Source: CALEMW01 sp035447065 (GTDB lineage Bacteria > Krumholzibacteriota > Krumholzibacteriia > LZORAL124-64-63). Taken from it: DNA of 64,000 nt. Shown here piece by piece: positions 26,939-36,505 of this stretch. Each line of letters opens with the position of its first letter. Within the stretch, counting starts at the first letter, position 1. Where the stretch lies: contig DAOTGJ010000015.1 in assembly GCA_035447065.1 (NCBI GenBank), forward strand, positions 7,409 to 71,408. Direction: 5' to 3'. The notes below the pieces were generated by a model, which did not search any database, was not told where the DNA came from, and worked only from the letters and a program-made list of their open reading frames with translations. The translations under genes were made by a program, and so were the position numbers.

Positions 26939-26968
26939 AATATAGGGACGCGTGAATGAGGGTGTCAA
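26939..26968 (-). promoter_or_regulatory. Sigma-70-type promoter for the lipoprotein unit
   Basis: TTGACA (26963-26968) and TATATT (26939-26944) are separated by 18 bases on the minus strand, very close to consensus in otherwise GC-rich DNA. The predicted start is near 26932, about 115 bases before the lipoprotein ATG. The remaining sequence of 26817-27052 shows no gene. Confidence 0.7.
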
Positions 26969-27054
26969 CTACGACTTCTCCCCGTCCGCGCGTGCAACAG
27001 CTTGATTTTCCGGGGATTTCCGCAGGCGGCGCGGGAGCGGGAGCTCGGGGGGAT

Positions 27055-27090
27055 AAAAAAAGAGGGAGGAGGCCGAGGCCTCCCCCCTCT
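27055..27090 (-). terminator. Intrinsic terminator of the 1025-residue secreted protein gene
   Basis: A 14-bp stem (27061-27074 with 27077-27090, one G-U pair) is followed on the minus strand by a run of six or seven T (27055-27061), 19 bases after the stop codon. This is a textbook Rho-independent terminator. Confidence 0.9.
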
Positions 27091-27109
27091 CGGATGGGAC
27101 GGATGAAGC

Positions 27110-30100
27110 TTACTTCACCAGAGCCATCTTGTTGACGACCACGTTGCTGCCGCTGCGCACCTCGTAGAAGTACACACCGGAGGCCACCTGGGCGTCACGG
27201 TCGTTGGTGCCGTTCCAGATCTCGGTACCGGAGGTGGTGGTCACCTTGCTGTCCACCAGGGTCTTCACGAGCTCACCGCGCACGTTGAAGATCTTGATCG
27301 ACAGGTCGCCCGCACGCGGGATGGACCACTTGATCTCGGTCGAGGGGTTGAACGGGTTCGGGTAGTTGCTGGCCGAGAAGACCGCAGGGGCCTGCTCCAC
27401 GCCGGTTCCGATGCCCTGGGGCAGGAAGCCGAAGTACAGCATGATGTCAGCCAGGACGTCCACACGAGCCGCCACCGGGCCACGGCCCAGATCGGACACG
27501 TGGTCCGACGGGGTGTACCAGTAAGCCAGATCGATGGGGAAGTACACGATCTTCGAACCGCTGGTCTCGTTGGCCACACCGGCGGCCAGGCCGCTGATGG
27601 GGTTGCCCGAGGCGTCGGTCCAGTCGGCGATCTGCACGGCAGCGCCGGCCACGCTCACGGCGTCGAACTGGTTCAGACCAGGACAGGCGCCGAAGGCGAT
27701 GAAGTCGTTGTCGAACACCGTGGCGCCGCCGATGGTGTTGCCCGTCGCGCTGACGCGCGGCGCACGCTGACCACCGATGAGGCCGTTGACGTCGTTCTGG
27801 ATGTAGCTGACCGAGAACCAGTTGGACACGAAGGAACCACCCGGGGCGCCGGCGGCGTTGACGAGATCGCTCACGATGCCGTCGCCGGTGGCCAGGAAGT
27901 TCTTGCCGTTGCTGAGCCAAGCGTTCAGCAGCGTGATGTCGTCCGACTTGTCGTTGGCCTGGTTGTAGGGCTGGATGCCCATGCTGCCCAGGTTGCCCAG
28001 GGAGTACAGCATGGTGGTGTAGCCGTCGATCTGGTTGATCGTGGCCTTGGCGCCCAGACCGTTGCTCACGCCCGAGGACGGAGCGTTGGTGTAGAAGATG
28101 TCGTAGTCGATGCCCTCGTAGTAGCCGAGGTTGGCCAGGGCACCCATCCACTCGTTCTCCGCACCACGGTTGCCGAAGTCGTTGTAGAACAGGATCTCCG
28201 GCTGATCACCCTGCACCGCAGAGAACATGGTCGGCAGGCCGTGGACCGTGTAGGCGGTCGGCCAGTCGAACATGGTGTACGCGGTGCCGGACTCGCCATC
28301 CTCGAACACACCGAAGCCGGACAGGTCGCCGGGCAGGGTGCTGGAGGTGACGTCCCCACCGACGTTGTCCTCGGCGTAGATGTAGTAGTGGATCACGTCG
28401 CCGGGGAAGAACAGGTCCTCATCCGGCAGGTCGAAGCTGAAGCGGTCCGCGATGACCGTACCAGAAGCGTTGAACACGCTGTCGCCGACCACCGAACCCG
28501 TCGTCGGGTGCAGGCGGAAGGGGTCGAACAGGGGGTTCGTCTTCATGGTGTAGTACAGCGACGGAGGGCCGTTCAGCACGGCGCCCGGACGGACCGGCAC
28601 GACGTCGAAGGTGATCGAGTCACCGGGGACGATGCCGGGGAAGTCGGAGCCGTTGATGTCCTCGGCGCGGTCGAAGCTGATGTCGTTGGCGCCCAGGTTC
28701 ACGTAATCGATCGTACCGATCGAGGGGAAGTTGTCCTGAGCGATCTCAAGCTCGCGCGTGACGATCGAAGGACCGGTGATCTCGAAGGTACGGAACGAAG
28801 CGTTGTCGAAGTACGGAGCGGGGGTGCCGTCCGTGCCCTCGAAGCCCCAGAACCAACCCAGCTCATCGATGCCGAAGCCCAGCTGGACGTGAGTCGGGAG
28901 CTGGACCAGCAGATCGGTGACTTCCTCTTCGCGACGGCCCAGGAACGGAGTGTTGCTGTAGGTCACGAAGCCGCGATCCATCCAGCCCGTCCAGGTCACG
29001 CCGTTGTCGGCGGAGGTGCGCACGTGCCACACCATGAACATGCCGTTCGCCAGAGGCAGGTGCATGTACTGGTCCCAGCCGTAGATACCACCGGCGTGGG
29101 TGTCGCCGATCCAGTTGCCCAGATCGTCGTCCCACTCGATGGCGGGCGACCACACTTCGTTCTGAGCGTGGTTCGCGGGGCCGAGGCAGCCGCCGGTGAG
29201 GTTGTGGGTGTAGCCGGAGGGACCGTAGGTGTAGGTCGTACCCAGGGTACCGCCGGTGCAGGGCACCACGACGCCGTCGTCGATGAAGGCGACCATCGGG
29301 GTGTTGTTGTCGTTGCAGGGATCGATGGTGGTCAGGCTGGGCCAGACCTTGGCGAAGTTGCCCACGCCGGTATCGATCTCGGACACGAAGTTGCTGCCAC
29401 CGATGCCGGCCGAGAAGTTATCAGTCGTCGACGGCAGACCGTTGTCGCCGCTGATGCTGATGTTGTCGATCTGGCACAGACCGGCCGCGGTGGGCCAGTT
29501 GCAGTCGATGTCCGACCAGGCGCCGTCGGAGTAGCCGCGGAAGCGGATACGGACCTGGTTGCTGCCCACGCCGTACAGGTCGGCGGCGTCGACGGTGAAG
29601 TTCAGGGTCTCACCGGTGAGGCTCTGGACGGCGTCGTACGCACCCTCGGTGCTCCACGCGGCAGCACCGGTCTGGTAGTACTGGACCTCCAGGAAATCGA
29701 AGCCCGGCTCGGAATCGACGTTGGCGTCGAACGTCACGGTGACGTTCGTCGACAGGCCGTTGTCCGCGACGGTGCCGTACCACACCAGGTTTTCCTTGTA
29801 GTTGTTCCCGTAACCCTCGGAGGTGTCGCCACCGGGGCAGGGAGGCAGGTACTCACCGCACCAGGCAGCGGCGCTGCCGTCGGGCGAGTTGAAGGTGCTG
29901 ACCTGCCACTTCGAGAAGGGCGAGGTCGTGATGTCGACGCCCACCCAGCCCTGCATGTCCGGCAGAGTCGGGTTGACGGCGTTCTGGAACTTGCCTTCGG
30001 CAGTACCCGGGCCACCGTACAGGTAGACCGTGTCGGCCTTGGCCGCGCCACTGTGGTCGTTGCTGGTCAGCACGCTCTGGTAAGCGGCATCAGCATAGTG

Positions 30101-30187
30101 CACGCGACGAGCGTCCATGGACGTCGAAGCGAAGGCGGCCGAGGCCACCACCAACAGGGCCATGCTAACGAGAGTGACTTTCCTCAT
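27110..30187 (-). CDS. Large secreted protein with type IX-like sorting domain
   Basis: A 1025-residue exported protein (signal MRKVTLVSMALLVVASAAFA). The body is rich in N, D, G, T and aromatic residues with beta-rich segments; no enzyme motif is recognised. The last ~85 residues form a clear FlgD-like/type A sorting domain (YPNPFNPSTEIKWSI, IKIFNVRGELVKTL, ASGVYFYEV, KMALVK). Codon use differs from the neighbours: more T-ending codons (GCT, GGT, CGT), as in highly expressed genes. It has its own terminator and a ~370-base upstream gap with a promoter-like region, so it is monocistronic. GGGGGGAAAG precedes the ATG. Confidence 0.88.
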   Translation of the reverse strand: MRKVTLVSMALLVVASAAFASTSMDARRVHYADAAYQSVLTSNDHSGAAKADTVYLYGGPGTAEGKFQNAVNPTLPDMQGWVGVDITTSPFSKWQVSTFNSPDGSAAAWCGEYLPPCPGGDTSEGYGNNYKENLVWYGTVADNGLSTNVTVTFDANVDSEPGFDFLEVQYYQTGAAAWSTEGAYDAVQSLTGETLNFTVDAADLYGVGSNQVRIRFRGYSDGAWSDIDCNWPTAAGLCQIDNISISGDNGLPSTTDNFSAGIGGSNFVSEIDTGVGNFAKVWPSLTTIDPCNDNNTPMVAFIDDGVVVPCTGGTLGTTYTYGPSGYTHNLTGGCLGPANHAQNEVWSPAIEWDDDLGNWIGDTHAGGIYGWDQYMHLPLANGMFMVWHVRTSADNGVTWTGWMDRGFVTYSNTPFLGRREEEVTDLLVQLPTHVQLGFGIDELGWFWGFEGTDGTPAPYFDNASFRTFEITGPSIVTRELEIAQDNFPSIGTIDYVNLGANDISFDRAEDINGSDFPGIVPGDSITFDVVPVRPGAVLNGPPSLYYTMKTNPLFDPFRLHPTTGSVVGDSVFNASGTVIADRFSFDLPDEDLFFPGDVIHYYIYAEDNVGGDVTSSTLPGDLSGFGVFEDGESGTAYTMFDWPTAYTVHGLPTMFSAVQGDQPEILFYNDFGNRGAENEWMGALANLGYYEGIDYDIFYTNAPSSGVSNGLGAKATINQIDGYTTMLYSLGNLGSMGIQPYNQANDKSDDITLLNAWLSNGKNFLATGDGIVSDLVNAAGAPGGSFVSNWFSVSYIQNDVNGLIGGQRAPRVSATGNTIGGATVFDNDFIAFGACPGLNQFDAVSVAGAAVQIADWTDASGNPISGLAAGVANETSGSKIVYFPIDLAYWYTPSDHVSDLGRGPVAARVDVLADIMLYFGFLPQGIGTGVEQAPAVFSASNYPNPFNPSTEIKWSIPRAGDLSIKIFNVRGELVKTLVDSKVTTTSGTEIWNGTNDRDAQVASGVYFYEVRSGSNVVVNKMALVK

Positions 30188-30453
30188 ACTTTCCCCCCAT
30201 CGCTGAACGAGTCAATCAATGGTGCAGGTGAAAGTTCGTCTAAGACCACGAATCGGTCAGAGACACCAACAGAGCAGGCAGAGCGCTTTCGCGGCCGTCC
30301 GCGGAGGATCGCATTCAGGGAACGTCTCCACAGCGGACGTTGACTTGTGACTCGCGTGTCAAGCAAGAGTGTCAAGTTAAAGGGACTTACTTGAAGAGTG
30401 GAGTCGGGCTCAACGTCATGGTGGAAAGGTTCTGCCCTTGAGTCGCACCCCTG

Positions 30454-30482
30454 AGACTACCGAAAACGGACCCCGGAGTCAA
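30454..30482 (-). promoter_or_regulatory. Possible promoter in the gap upstream of the 1025-residue protein
   Basis: On the minus strand TTGACT (30477-30482) and TAGTCT (30454-30459) lie 17 bases apart, giving a leader of ~255 bases. Two further TTGACA boxes 13 bases apart lie at about 30355-30375 without a convincing -10. No gene or known riboswitch is recognised in 30188-30490; the real start needs mapping. Confidence 0.35.
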
Positions 30483-30493
30483 TAGGATCTGTC

Positions 30494-30527
30494 AAAAATA
30501 ATCGGACCTCCCGGCGGAGGTCCGATT
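30494..30527 (-). terminator. Terminator of the glyQ-glyS cluster
   Basis: A perfect 12-bp stem (30500-30511 with 30516-30527) and a 4-base loop are followed on the minus strand by ATTTTTG. It lies 32 bases after the glyS stop and closes the ~16.5-kb cluster. The tail is also T-rich on the plus strand (ATTTTG), so it may act bidirectionally. Confidence 0.9.
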
Positions 30528-30559
30528 TTGGATCTCGTTGTCCTACAGAGCTTTTCCGC

Positions 30560-32737
30560 TCATCCTGTCAAATGATCAGCAGGTGCGACGGCGCCGAAGT
30601 CCGCAAAGCCCGCGAAGAGTCCCTGGACTTCCCCGAGGAACCTCCGCCGACGGTCCCTCAGGTCCGGATCCTCGGCGTTCACGCGCACCGCATCGAAGAA
30701 GGCGTCGATGGCCGGGCCCAGCGCCGACAAGCGGCGGAAGACCTCCGTCCGCCTTCCCGCAGCCAGGTCGGCCTCCAGATGGGGGGCGGCCTCCAGGATG
30801 CTGTCGCGCAGCGCCCTCTCCTCCGCTTCGGGCAGATCGGCGAAGGCGCCGGCGTTCTCCCCGCTGCGCCAGCGTTCGCGGCAGGCTCCCAGGGCGGAGG
30901 CCGGCAGGACCTCCCCCTCCAGGATGTTGGAGCAACGCTTGAATCCCTGGGCCAGCAGCAGGAAGTCCTCCTGCTCCCGGAAGCCGTCCAGGGCCTCGGC
31001 CCAGCCGCGGGCGGCGGTGGGATCCGCGGCGTGGAGCGGCAGCGTGGCCCGCACGGACTCCAGGCTCAGGCCGCCGGCGGTCAGGGCGCCCTCCAGGCGG
31101 GTGCGCACGAAGTCCAGGAGCTCGGCCACGGCGGCCTCGCGGCGCCCGGCGTCGGCCAGGTGGGCGTAGCCCGCGGCCGCCCGGGTGAACAGGGCCTCCA
31201 GATCCACGCTCGCCTGGGCATCCAGCAGGATGCGCAGCAGGGCCAAGGCGTGGCGGCGCAGGGCATAGGGATCCTTGGCGCCGGTGGGCGCGAAGCCGGC
31301 CAGCCAGCAGCCGGCCAGGGTGTCGGAGCGCTCCGCGGCCGAGAGCACCGCGGCCTCGCGTACGGCAGGCAGGCCGTCGGCGGCGGAGCGGGGCCGGTGG
31401 AACTCCTCCAGGATGCGGCAGACCCCCGCGCTCTCCCCCGCCTCCGCGGCGTAACGGGCGGCGATGATGCCCTCCAGCTTGGTGAACTCCTTGCCGTCCT
31501 TGATCATCTCGGTGACCAGGTCGAAGCGGGCGATGACCGCCGCGCGGGCCAGATCCGCCGGCAGCGCCCCGCCCTCCCCCAGCCCGTTCTCCCACAGCCA
31601 CCCGGCCAGGGCGGCGGCGCGCCGCACCTTCTCGCCCACGGAGCCGTAGCCCTCCAGCCAGGTCACGGAATCCAGGCCCGCCGTATGCTGATCCGGGGTC
31701 TGCTTCTGGTCGAAGCGCCAGTAGAAGAGCGCGTCGCTGAGCCGGGCGCGGAGCACCCGCTCGTTGCCGTGGCGCACGTTGGCCAGGGCCGTGCCGTCGC
31801 CGTCGCGCACGGCGAGGAAGCAGGGCAGCAGCCCGCCGCCCTCGCGCCCCACGGCGAAGTAGCGCTGGTGGGCCTTGAGGGCCGTCACGATGACCTCGTC
31901 GGGCAGGGCGAAGTACGATTCCTCGAACCCGCCCACGAACGGCGTGGGATGCTCGCAGAGGTGCACCACCTCGGTCATGAGCTCGTCGTCGCGGATCCAG
32001 ATGCCGCCGGGCAGGTCGGCCACCAGGGCCGCGATCCCCGCCTCGATCACGGCGCGGCGCTCCTGCTGGTCCACGATCACGCCCACGCCCCGCAGGGCGT
32101 CCTCGTAGGCCTCGGCGGACGCGAGCTCCACGCGCCGGGAATCGGCCAGGGTGCGGTGGCCGCGGGTCGTGCGGCCGGCCGGCACGCCGGCCACCGCCAC
32201 GGGCACCACGGCGTCGCCCAGGAGGGCCGCCACCCACTGGACGGGACGGGCGTACTCGGTGTCCGCGGTCCCCCAGCGCATGACCTTGGGGAACGGGATG
32301 CCCAGGAGGAGGGCCGGAAGCGCCTCGGCCAGGACCTCGGCCGCCGGGCGGCCGGGCACGGTCTTGCGGGCGCCCAGGAAGCGGCCGCCCTTCTCGTCCT
32401 CCACCTCGAAGGCCTGGGCCAGGTCCACGTCGTTCTTGCGGGCGAAGCCCTCGGCGGCCTTGGTGGGGTTGCCGTCGGCGTCGTAGCAGACCTGCAGCGG
32501 CGGTCCCTTGAGCTCCACCACGCGGTCCGCCTGGCGAACCTGCAGGGCGTCGATGCGCACCGCGAGACGCCGCGGCGACGCCAGCACGCGCAGGCCCTCG
32601 TGCGCCAGCTCGGCCTCGGCCAGCAGGGCGGCCACGCCGCGCTGCACGTGGTCGATCTCCACGGGCTGGAAGCGGGCCGGCAGCTCGTCGGTCCCCACCT
32701 CCAGCAGGAAGGGCAGGCGGGCGGCGATGTCAGTCAT
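30560..32737 (-). CDS. glyS: Glycyl-tRNA synthetase beta subunit
   Basis: A 725-residue GlyRS beta chain of the heterotetrameric bacterial enzyme, which binds tRNA-Gly. It begins with the family opening LLEVGTDELPARF and contains RPVQWVAALLGDAVV, TRGHRTLADSR, YFALPDEVIVTALKAHQRYFAV and RLSDALFYWRFDQK, with the HD-like and anticodon parts further on. Length is as expected (~700). The ATG overlaps the glyQ stop by 8 bases. It is the last gene before the terminator. Confidence 0.97.
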   Translation of the reverse strand: MTDIAARLPFLLEVGTDELPARFQPVEIDHVQRGVAALLAEAELAHEGLRVLASPRRLAVRIDALQVRQADRVVELKGPPLQVCYDADGNPTKAAEGFARKNDVDLAQAFEVEDEKGGRFLGARKTVPGRPAAEVLAEALPALLLGIPFPKVMRWGTADTEYARPVQWVAALLGDAVVPVAVAGVPAGRTTRGHRTLADSRRVELASAEAYEDALRGVGVIVDQQERRAVIEAGIAALVADLPGGIWIRDDELMTEVVHLCEHPTPFVGGFEESYFALPDEVIVTALKAHQRYFAVGREGGGLLPCFLAVRDGDGTALANVRHGNERVLRARLSDALFYWRFDQKQTPDQHTAGLDSVTWLEGYGSVGEKVRRAAALAGWLWENGLGEGGALPADLARAAVIARFDLVTEMIKDGKEFTKLEGIIAARYAAEAGESAGVCRILEEFHRPRSAADGLPAVREAAVLSAAERSDTLAGCWLAGFAPTGAKDPYALRRHALALLRILLDAQASVDLEALFTRAAAGYAHLADAGRREAAVAELLDFVRTRLEGALTAGGLSLESVRATLPLHAADPTAARGWAEALDGFREQEDFLLLAQGFKRCSNILEGEVLPASALGACRERWRSGENAGAFADLPEAEERALRDSILEAAPHLEADLAAGRRTEVFRRLSALGPAIDAFFDAVRVNAEDPDLRDRRRRFLGEVQGLFAGFADFGAVAPADHLTG

Positions 32738-33620
32738 GGTCGGCCTCCTGGGTGCGCAGCAGGGGGAAGCCCATGGCCTCGCGGGAGTCCACGTAGGCCT
32801 TGGCCACGGCCCGCGCGAGCTGCCGCACGCGCTTGATGTAGCCCGTGCGCTCGGTCACGGAGATGGCTCCGCGGGCCTCGAGCACGTTGAAGAGGTGGCT
32901 GCACTTGATGACGGCGTCGTAGCCGGGGTAGACCAGGCCGGCGGCGATGAGGGCGTTGGCCTCGGCCTCCTTCTCCTCGAAGTGCCGACGGTACATCTCC
33001 ACGTCGGCGTGCTCGAAGTTGAAGGCGCTGAACTCGCGCTCGAACTGCCCCATCACGTCGCCCCAGGTCAGCCCGCCGCCCCACACCAGGTCCTTCACGT
33101 GCTCGCAGCCCTGGATGTACATGGCCAGGCGCAGCAGGCCGTAGGTCAGCTCCACGGACACGGGGCTCAGGCGGAAGCCGCCCACCTGCTGGAAGTAGGT
33201 GAACTGGGAGATCTCCATGCCGTCGATCCACACCTCCCAGCCCAGGCCGCTGGCGCCGAGGGTGGGCGACTCCCAGTCGTCCTCCACGAAGCGGATGTCG
33301 TGCTCGCGCGGCTCGATGCCGATGGCCCGCAGGGAGTCCAGGTAGAGCTGCTGCGAATCGCCGGGGTTCGGCTTCAGCAGCACCTGGTACTGGAGGAACT
33401 GCTGCACGCGGTTGGGATTCTCGCCGTAGCGGCCGTCCTTGGGCCGGCGGCTGGGCTCCACGTAGGCCACCTTCCAGGGCTCCGGCCCGAGGCAGCGCAG
33501 GAACGTGGCGGGGTTGAACGTGCCCGCCCCCACCTCCGAGTTGTACGGCTGCACCACCACGCAGCCCTGGTCGCTCCAGAACTGCTGCAGGCGGGCGATC
33601 ATGTCCTGATAGGCGATCAT
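32730..33620 (-). CDS. glyQ: Glycyl-tRNA synthetase alpha subunit
   Basis: A 296-residue catalytic alpha chain of bacterial GlyRS. It has the family opening YQDMIARLQQFWSDQGC, VQPYNSEVGAGTFNPATFLRCLGPEPW, RRPKDGRYGENPNR and GLGWEVWIDGMEISQFTYFQQ. The ATG at 33620 overlaps recO's stop by 4 bases; the longer upstream frame is a shadow of recO. It joins glyS through an 8-base overlap. Confidence 0.97.
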   Translation of the reverse strand: MIAYQDMIARLQQFWSDQGCVVVQPYNSEVGAGTFNPATFLRCLGPEPWKVAYVEPSRRPKDGRYGENPNRVQQFLQYQVLLKPNPGDSQQLYLDSLRAIGIEPREHDIRFVEDDWESPTLGASGLGWEVWIDGMEISQFTYFQQVGGFRLSPVSVELTYGLLRLAMYIQGCEHVKDLVWGGGLTWGDVMGQFEREFSAFNFEHADVEMYRRHFEEKEAEANALIAAGLVYPGYDAVIKCSHLFNVLEARGAISVTERTGYIKRVRQLARAVAKAYVDSREAMGFPLLRTQEADHD

Positions 33621-34447
33621 CTCGGTTCGTCCTTCCGGTCCGCGGGATCCGCGGCCTGGGCCGCCGGCGGCCGCAGCAGCTCCAGGGCCGCGGGCAGCCG
33701 GTACGTGGGAACGTGGTACGCCAGGAAGCCGTGGAGGTGGATGCCCACCTCGCGCCGCAGCGACGGCTCCGCGCCGACCTGGGCGTAGGCCGCGGCCTCG
33801 CCCGCCGATACGCCCCGCAGGACCCCCAGGGCCGCACGCGAGAGGGGGCGTCCGCCCGCGCCGTGCCCTTCCGCGGCGCAGCGGCGGCAGACCACGCCGC
33901 CCGCGGCGCCACAGAAGCGGGCCCCGCCCGCGTCGTCCGGCGCCACATCGTCGCCGCACTGGGCGCAGCCGCCGATCTCCGGCGTCACCCCGTGCAGGTC
34001 CAGGAGATTCAGCTCCAGGGCGTAGAAAAGCCCGGCGTCGCCGGGTGAGGACGATGATAGCATCCCCAGGAAATTCCGGCAAAGCGGGAACACGCGGCCG
34101 TCGCGCTCGCCGCCTGGCCGGCAGCGGTCCAGCAGCTCCAGGGCCGCCAGCAGATAGGCCGTGCGCTCCAGGCCGGGATCCGCGGCGGCGGGATCCAGCA
34201 GCACCTGCCCGCCCTTGAGGTACTGGAGCTCGCGGTCCGGCCGCAGGCTGAACTCCGCATTGACCAAGCGACCCGGCTGCACCAGCGGACGCAGCACCGA
34301 GCGCTCGTTGCGGGCCCCCTTGGCGATGAGCCGCACGAAGCCGTGCTCCGCGGTGACCGTCGAGGCGATGACGCTGGTCTCCCCCGTGGGCCAGGTGCGC
34401 AGCACCACGGCGTCCGCCGACGCCGCGGGGCGCGGCAGGACCGTCAT
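33617..34447 (-). CDS. recO: DNA repair protein RecO
   Basis: A 276-residue RecO, a RecFOR-pathway mediator that loads RecA on gapped DNA. The N-terminal OB-fold region shows ADAVVLRTWPTGETSVIAS, FVRLIAKGARNERS and LRPLVQPGRLVNAEF. A C4 zinc-like motif follows (CAQCGDD...CRRC). Length is slightly above E. coli RecO. It overlaps both mgtE and glyQ by 4 bases. The recO-glyQ-glyS order matches B. subtilis. Confidence 0.9.
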   Translation of the reverse strand: MTVLPRPAASADAVVLRTWPTGETSVIASTVTAEHGFVRLIAKGARNERSVLRPLVQPGRLVNAEFSLRPDRELQYLKGGQVLLDPAAADPGLERTAYLLAALELLDRCRPGGERDGRVFPLCRNFLGMLSSSSPGDAGLFYALELNLLDLHGVTPEIGGCAQCGDDVAPDDAGGARFCGAAGGVVCRRCAAEGHGAGGRPLSRAALGVLRGVSAGEAAAYAQVGAEPSLRREVGIHLHGFLAYHVPTYRLPAALELLRPPAAQAADPADRKDEPR

Positions 34448-35865
34448 CCCGCGATCCCGCTCAGCAGCAGCGTGGCCATGCCCAGGTAGATGACGATGGC
34501 GGTCACGTCGTTGAAGGTGGTGATGAAGGGGCCGGTGGCCAGGGCGGGATCCACGCCCACGCGGTGCAGCATCAGCGGGATCGTGGTGCCCACGCAGGCC
34601 GCGAAGATCGTGACCGTGACCATGGACAGGGCCAGCACCGCCGCCAGCTCCCAGTTGCCCACCAGGAGCATGGACACGGCGAAGAGCGCGGAGGCGATGA
34701 GCCCGCCCGTCATCAGCGACGTCACCAGCTCGCGCAGCAGGTAGCGCCCCACCTGGTACACGTTCACCTCGCCGGTGGCCAGACCGCGCACGATGACCGA
34801 CGACGTCTGGATGCCCGTGTTGCCGCCCATGGCCATGATGGCCGGGATGAAGAACGACAGGGCCACCGCGCTGCGCAGCGTGCCCTCGAAATGCTCCAGG
34901 AGGATCACGCTCCCCAGCTGGCCGCAGAGCGCCACGAGCAGCCAGGGCAGCCGCGCCCGCGCCACCTTGAACGGCGACGTCTCGCCCAGCTCCTCGCTGG
35001 TGCCGGCCATCTGGGCGATGTCCTCGGTGGCCTCCTCCTCCAGCACGTCGTGCACGTCGTCGGCGTGGATCACGCCCACCATGCGGTCGGCGTCGTCCAC
35101 CACCGGCAGCGTGATCAGCTCGTGGGTGCGCACGAACTGGGCCACCTGCTCCTGGTCCAGCTCGGGCGTCACGTGGTGGGGGTCCTGCTCCATGACCTCG
35201 GCCACCGACCGCGACCAGGGCTGCATGAGCATCTCCACCAGGGGCAGGCGCCCCACCAGACGGCCTTCGGGATCGGTCACGTAGATGAAGTGCAGGGCCG
35301 CGCGGTCCTCGGGATCCAGGGCGCGCACCGCCTCGACGGCCTGCAGGCAGCTGGCCGTGTCCGGCACGGCCAGGAACTCCTTGCCCATGAGGCCGCCGGC
35401 GGACTCCGGGTCGTACCGGAGGAGCTCGGCCACCTCGTGCCGCTCCTCCTCCTCCATGGCGGCCAGGATCTCCTGGGCCTGCTCCGGCGGCATCTCGCCC
35501 ATGACGTCGGCGGCCTCGTCCGACGGCATCTCCTCCAGCAGGTCGGCGATGGCGTCCACGCTCAGCAGCTGCACCACCGCGTCCACGCTGCGGCGGTCGA
35601 TCTCGGCGAGCACCTCGGACGCCAGCTCCAGGGGCAGCAGCTGGATCACGCGCGCGGTGTCGTCCACGCTCAGGGGGCGCACGATCTCGGACAGGTCGCC
35701 GGGCGTCAGCTCCGCCGCGAGCGCCGCCAGCTCGTCCCCATGGTCCCCGTGCAGGAGCTCCTCGAAACGCACGCTGTACTCGTGCCACTGGGCGCTGAGG
35801 TTCGCGGGATCCAGGAAGGGATCGTCCTGCACGGGCTCCAGGTCCGGGCGCAGCTCGTCATGCAT
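34444..35865 (-). CDS. mgtE: Magnesium transporter MgtE
   Basis: A 473-residue MgtE-type Mg2+ channel. The N-terminal superhelical domain (repeats such as VIQLLPLELASEVLAEID and IADLLEEMPSDEAADVMGEMP) is followed by two CBS domains (VEAVRALD..IYVTD, ELITLPVVDDADRMVGVIHADD) and about five C-terminal membrane segments with the signature AMGGNTGIQTSSVIVRGLATGE. In the family the CBS domains sense Mg2+ and gate the pore. It overlaps DUF502 by 8 bases and recO by 4. Confidence 0.96.
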   Translation of the reverse strand: MHDELRPDLEPVQDDPFLDPANLSAQWHEYSVRFEELLHGDHGDELAALAAELTPGDLSEIVRPLSVDDTARVIQLLPLELASEVLAEIDRRSVDAVVQLLSVDAIADLLEEMPSDEAADVMGEMPPEQAQEILAAMEEEERHEVAELLRYDPESAGGLMGKEFLAVPDTASCLQAVEAVRALDPEDRAALHFIYVTDPEGRLVGRLPLVEMLMQPWSRSVAEVMEQDPHHVTPELDQEQVAQFVRTHELITLPVVDDADRMVGVIHADDVHDVLEEEATEDIAQMAGTSEELGETSPFKVARARLPWLLVALCGQLGSVILLEHFEGTLRSAVALSFFIPAIMAMGGNTGIQTSSVIVRGLATGEVNVYQVGRYLLRELVTSLMTGGLIASALFAVSMLLVGNWELAAVLALSMVTVTIFAACVGTTIPLMLHRVGVDPALATGPFITTFNDVTAIVIYLGMATLLLSGIAG

Positions 35866-36505
35866 CGTCGGGTCCTCCGATCCTGCTGTCCGCGGCGCGA
35901 CAGAGCCGGTCCAGGGCGCGCACCTGCGGGGCGGAGGCCACGGCCCCGCCCGAGATGATCAGGCGGATCCCCTCCTCCACGGTCATGTCCAGCTCGCGGG
36001 CGTCCTCCCGCGGCAGCAGCAGCAGGAAACCCGAGGTGGGGTTGGGCGTGGTGGGCAGGAACACGTGCAGAAGCCCCGCGTCTGGCTCCTCCCGCGTCAC
36101 GAACCCCAGGGCCCACAGCCCCGGACGCGGATACTCGAAGAGCACCACCTTCTGGAAGGCCTGGCGGTTGTCGCTGAGGATCACCTCCGCGATCTGCTTC
36201 ACCGCCGTGAAGATGCCCTTGACGATGGGGATGCGGTTGAAGAGCCGCTCCACCAGATTGAAGAAGGCCACGCCGATCAGGTTGCGCGACACCAGGCCCA
36301 CGGTCACGATCAGCAGCACGCTCAGGACCACGCCCAGCGCCGTGACCAGCACGTCCGGCAGCGTTTCCACGGGGGGGTAGCGCTCCAGCAGCGGCCGCAG
36401 GGCGCCGTCCACCAGCAGGTACAGCCGCCAGGCGATCCAGCCCGTCACCGCCAGCGGGGTGATGGAGAGCAGCCCGGTCAGGAAATGCTGGCGGAGGCGC
36501 TTCAC
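35858..36505 (-). CDS. DUF502 family membrane protein
   Basis: A 215-residue DUF502 protein with two N-terminal membrane segments (GLLSITPLAVTGWIAWRLYLLV and DVLVTALGVVLSVLLIVTVGLV). It also has the conserved IPIVKGIFTAVKQIAEVI and VFLPTTPNPTSGFLLLLP motifs. Function is unknown; the family is widespread in Gram-negative bacteria. GTG at 36505 overlaps the CorC-like gene's stop by 4 bases. Position between two likely magnesium-related genes hints at a membrane or ion role, an inference only. Confidence 0.9.
   Translation of the reverse strand: MKRLRQHFLTGLLSITPLAVTGWIAWRLYLLVDGALRPLLERYPPVETLPDVLVTALGVVLSVLLIVTVGLVSRNLIGVAFFNLVERLFNRIPIVKGIFTAVKQIAEVILSDNRQAFQKVVLFEYPRPGLWALGFVTREEPDAGLLHVFLPTTPNPTSGFLLLLPREDARELDMTVEEGIRLIISGGAVASAPQVRALDRLCRAADSRIGGPDDA

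Noticed and set aside
30184..30375. A small minus-strand frame in the leader of the 1025-residue protein
   Set aside because: Short, no ribosome-binding site or homologous look, and it overlaps the start region.
30341..30400. Paired TTGACA boxes 13 bases apart upstream of the 1025-residue protein
   Set aside because: No suitable -10 at the right distance from either box, so not listed as a promoter.
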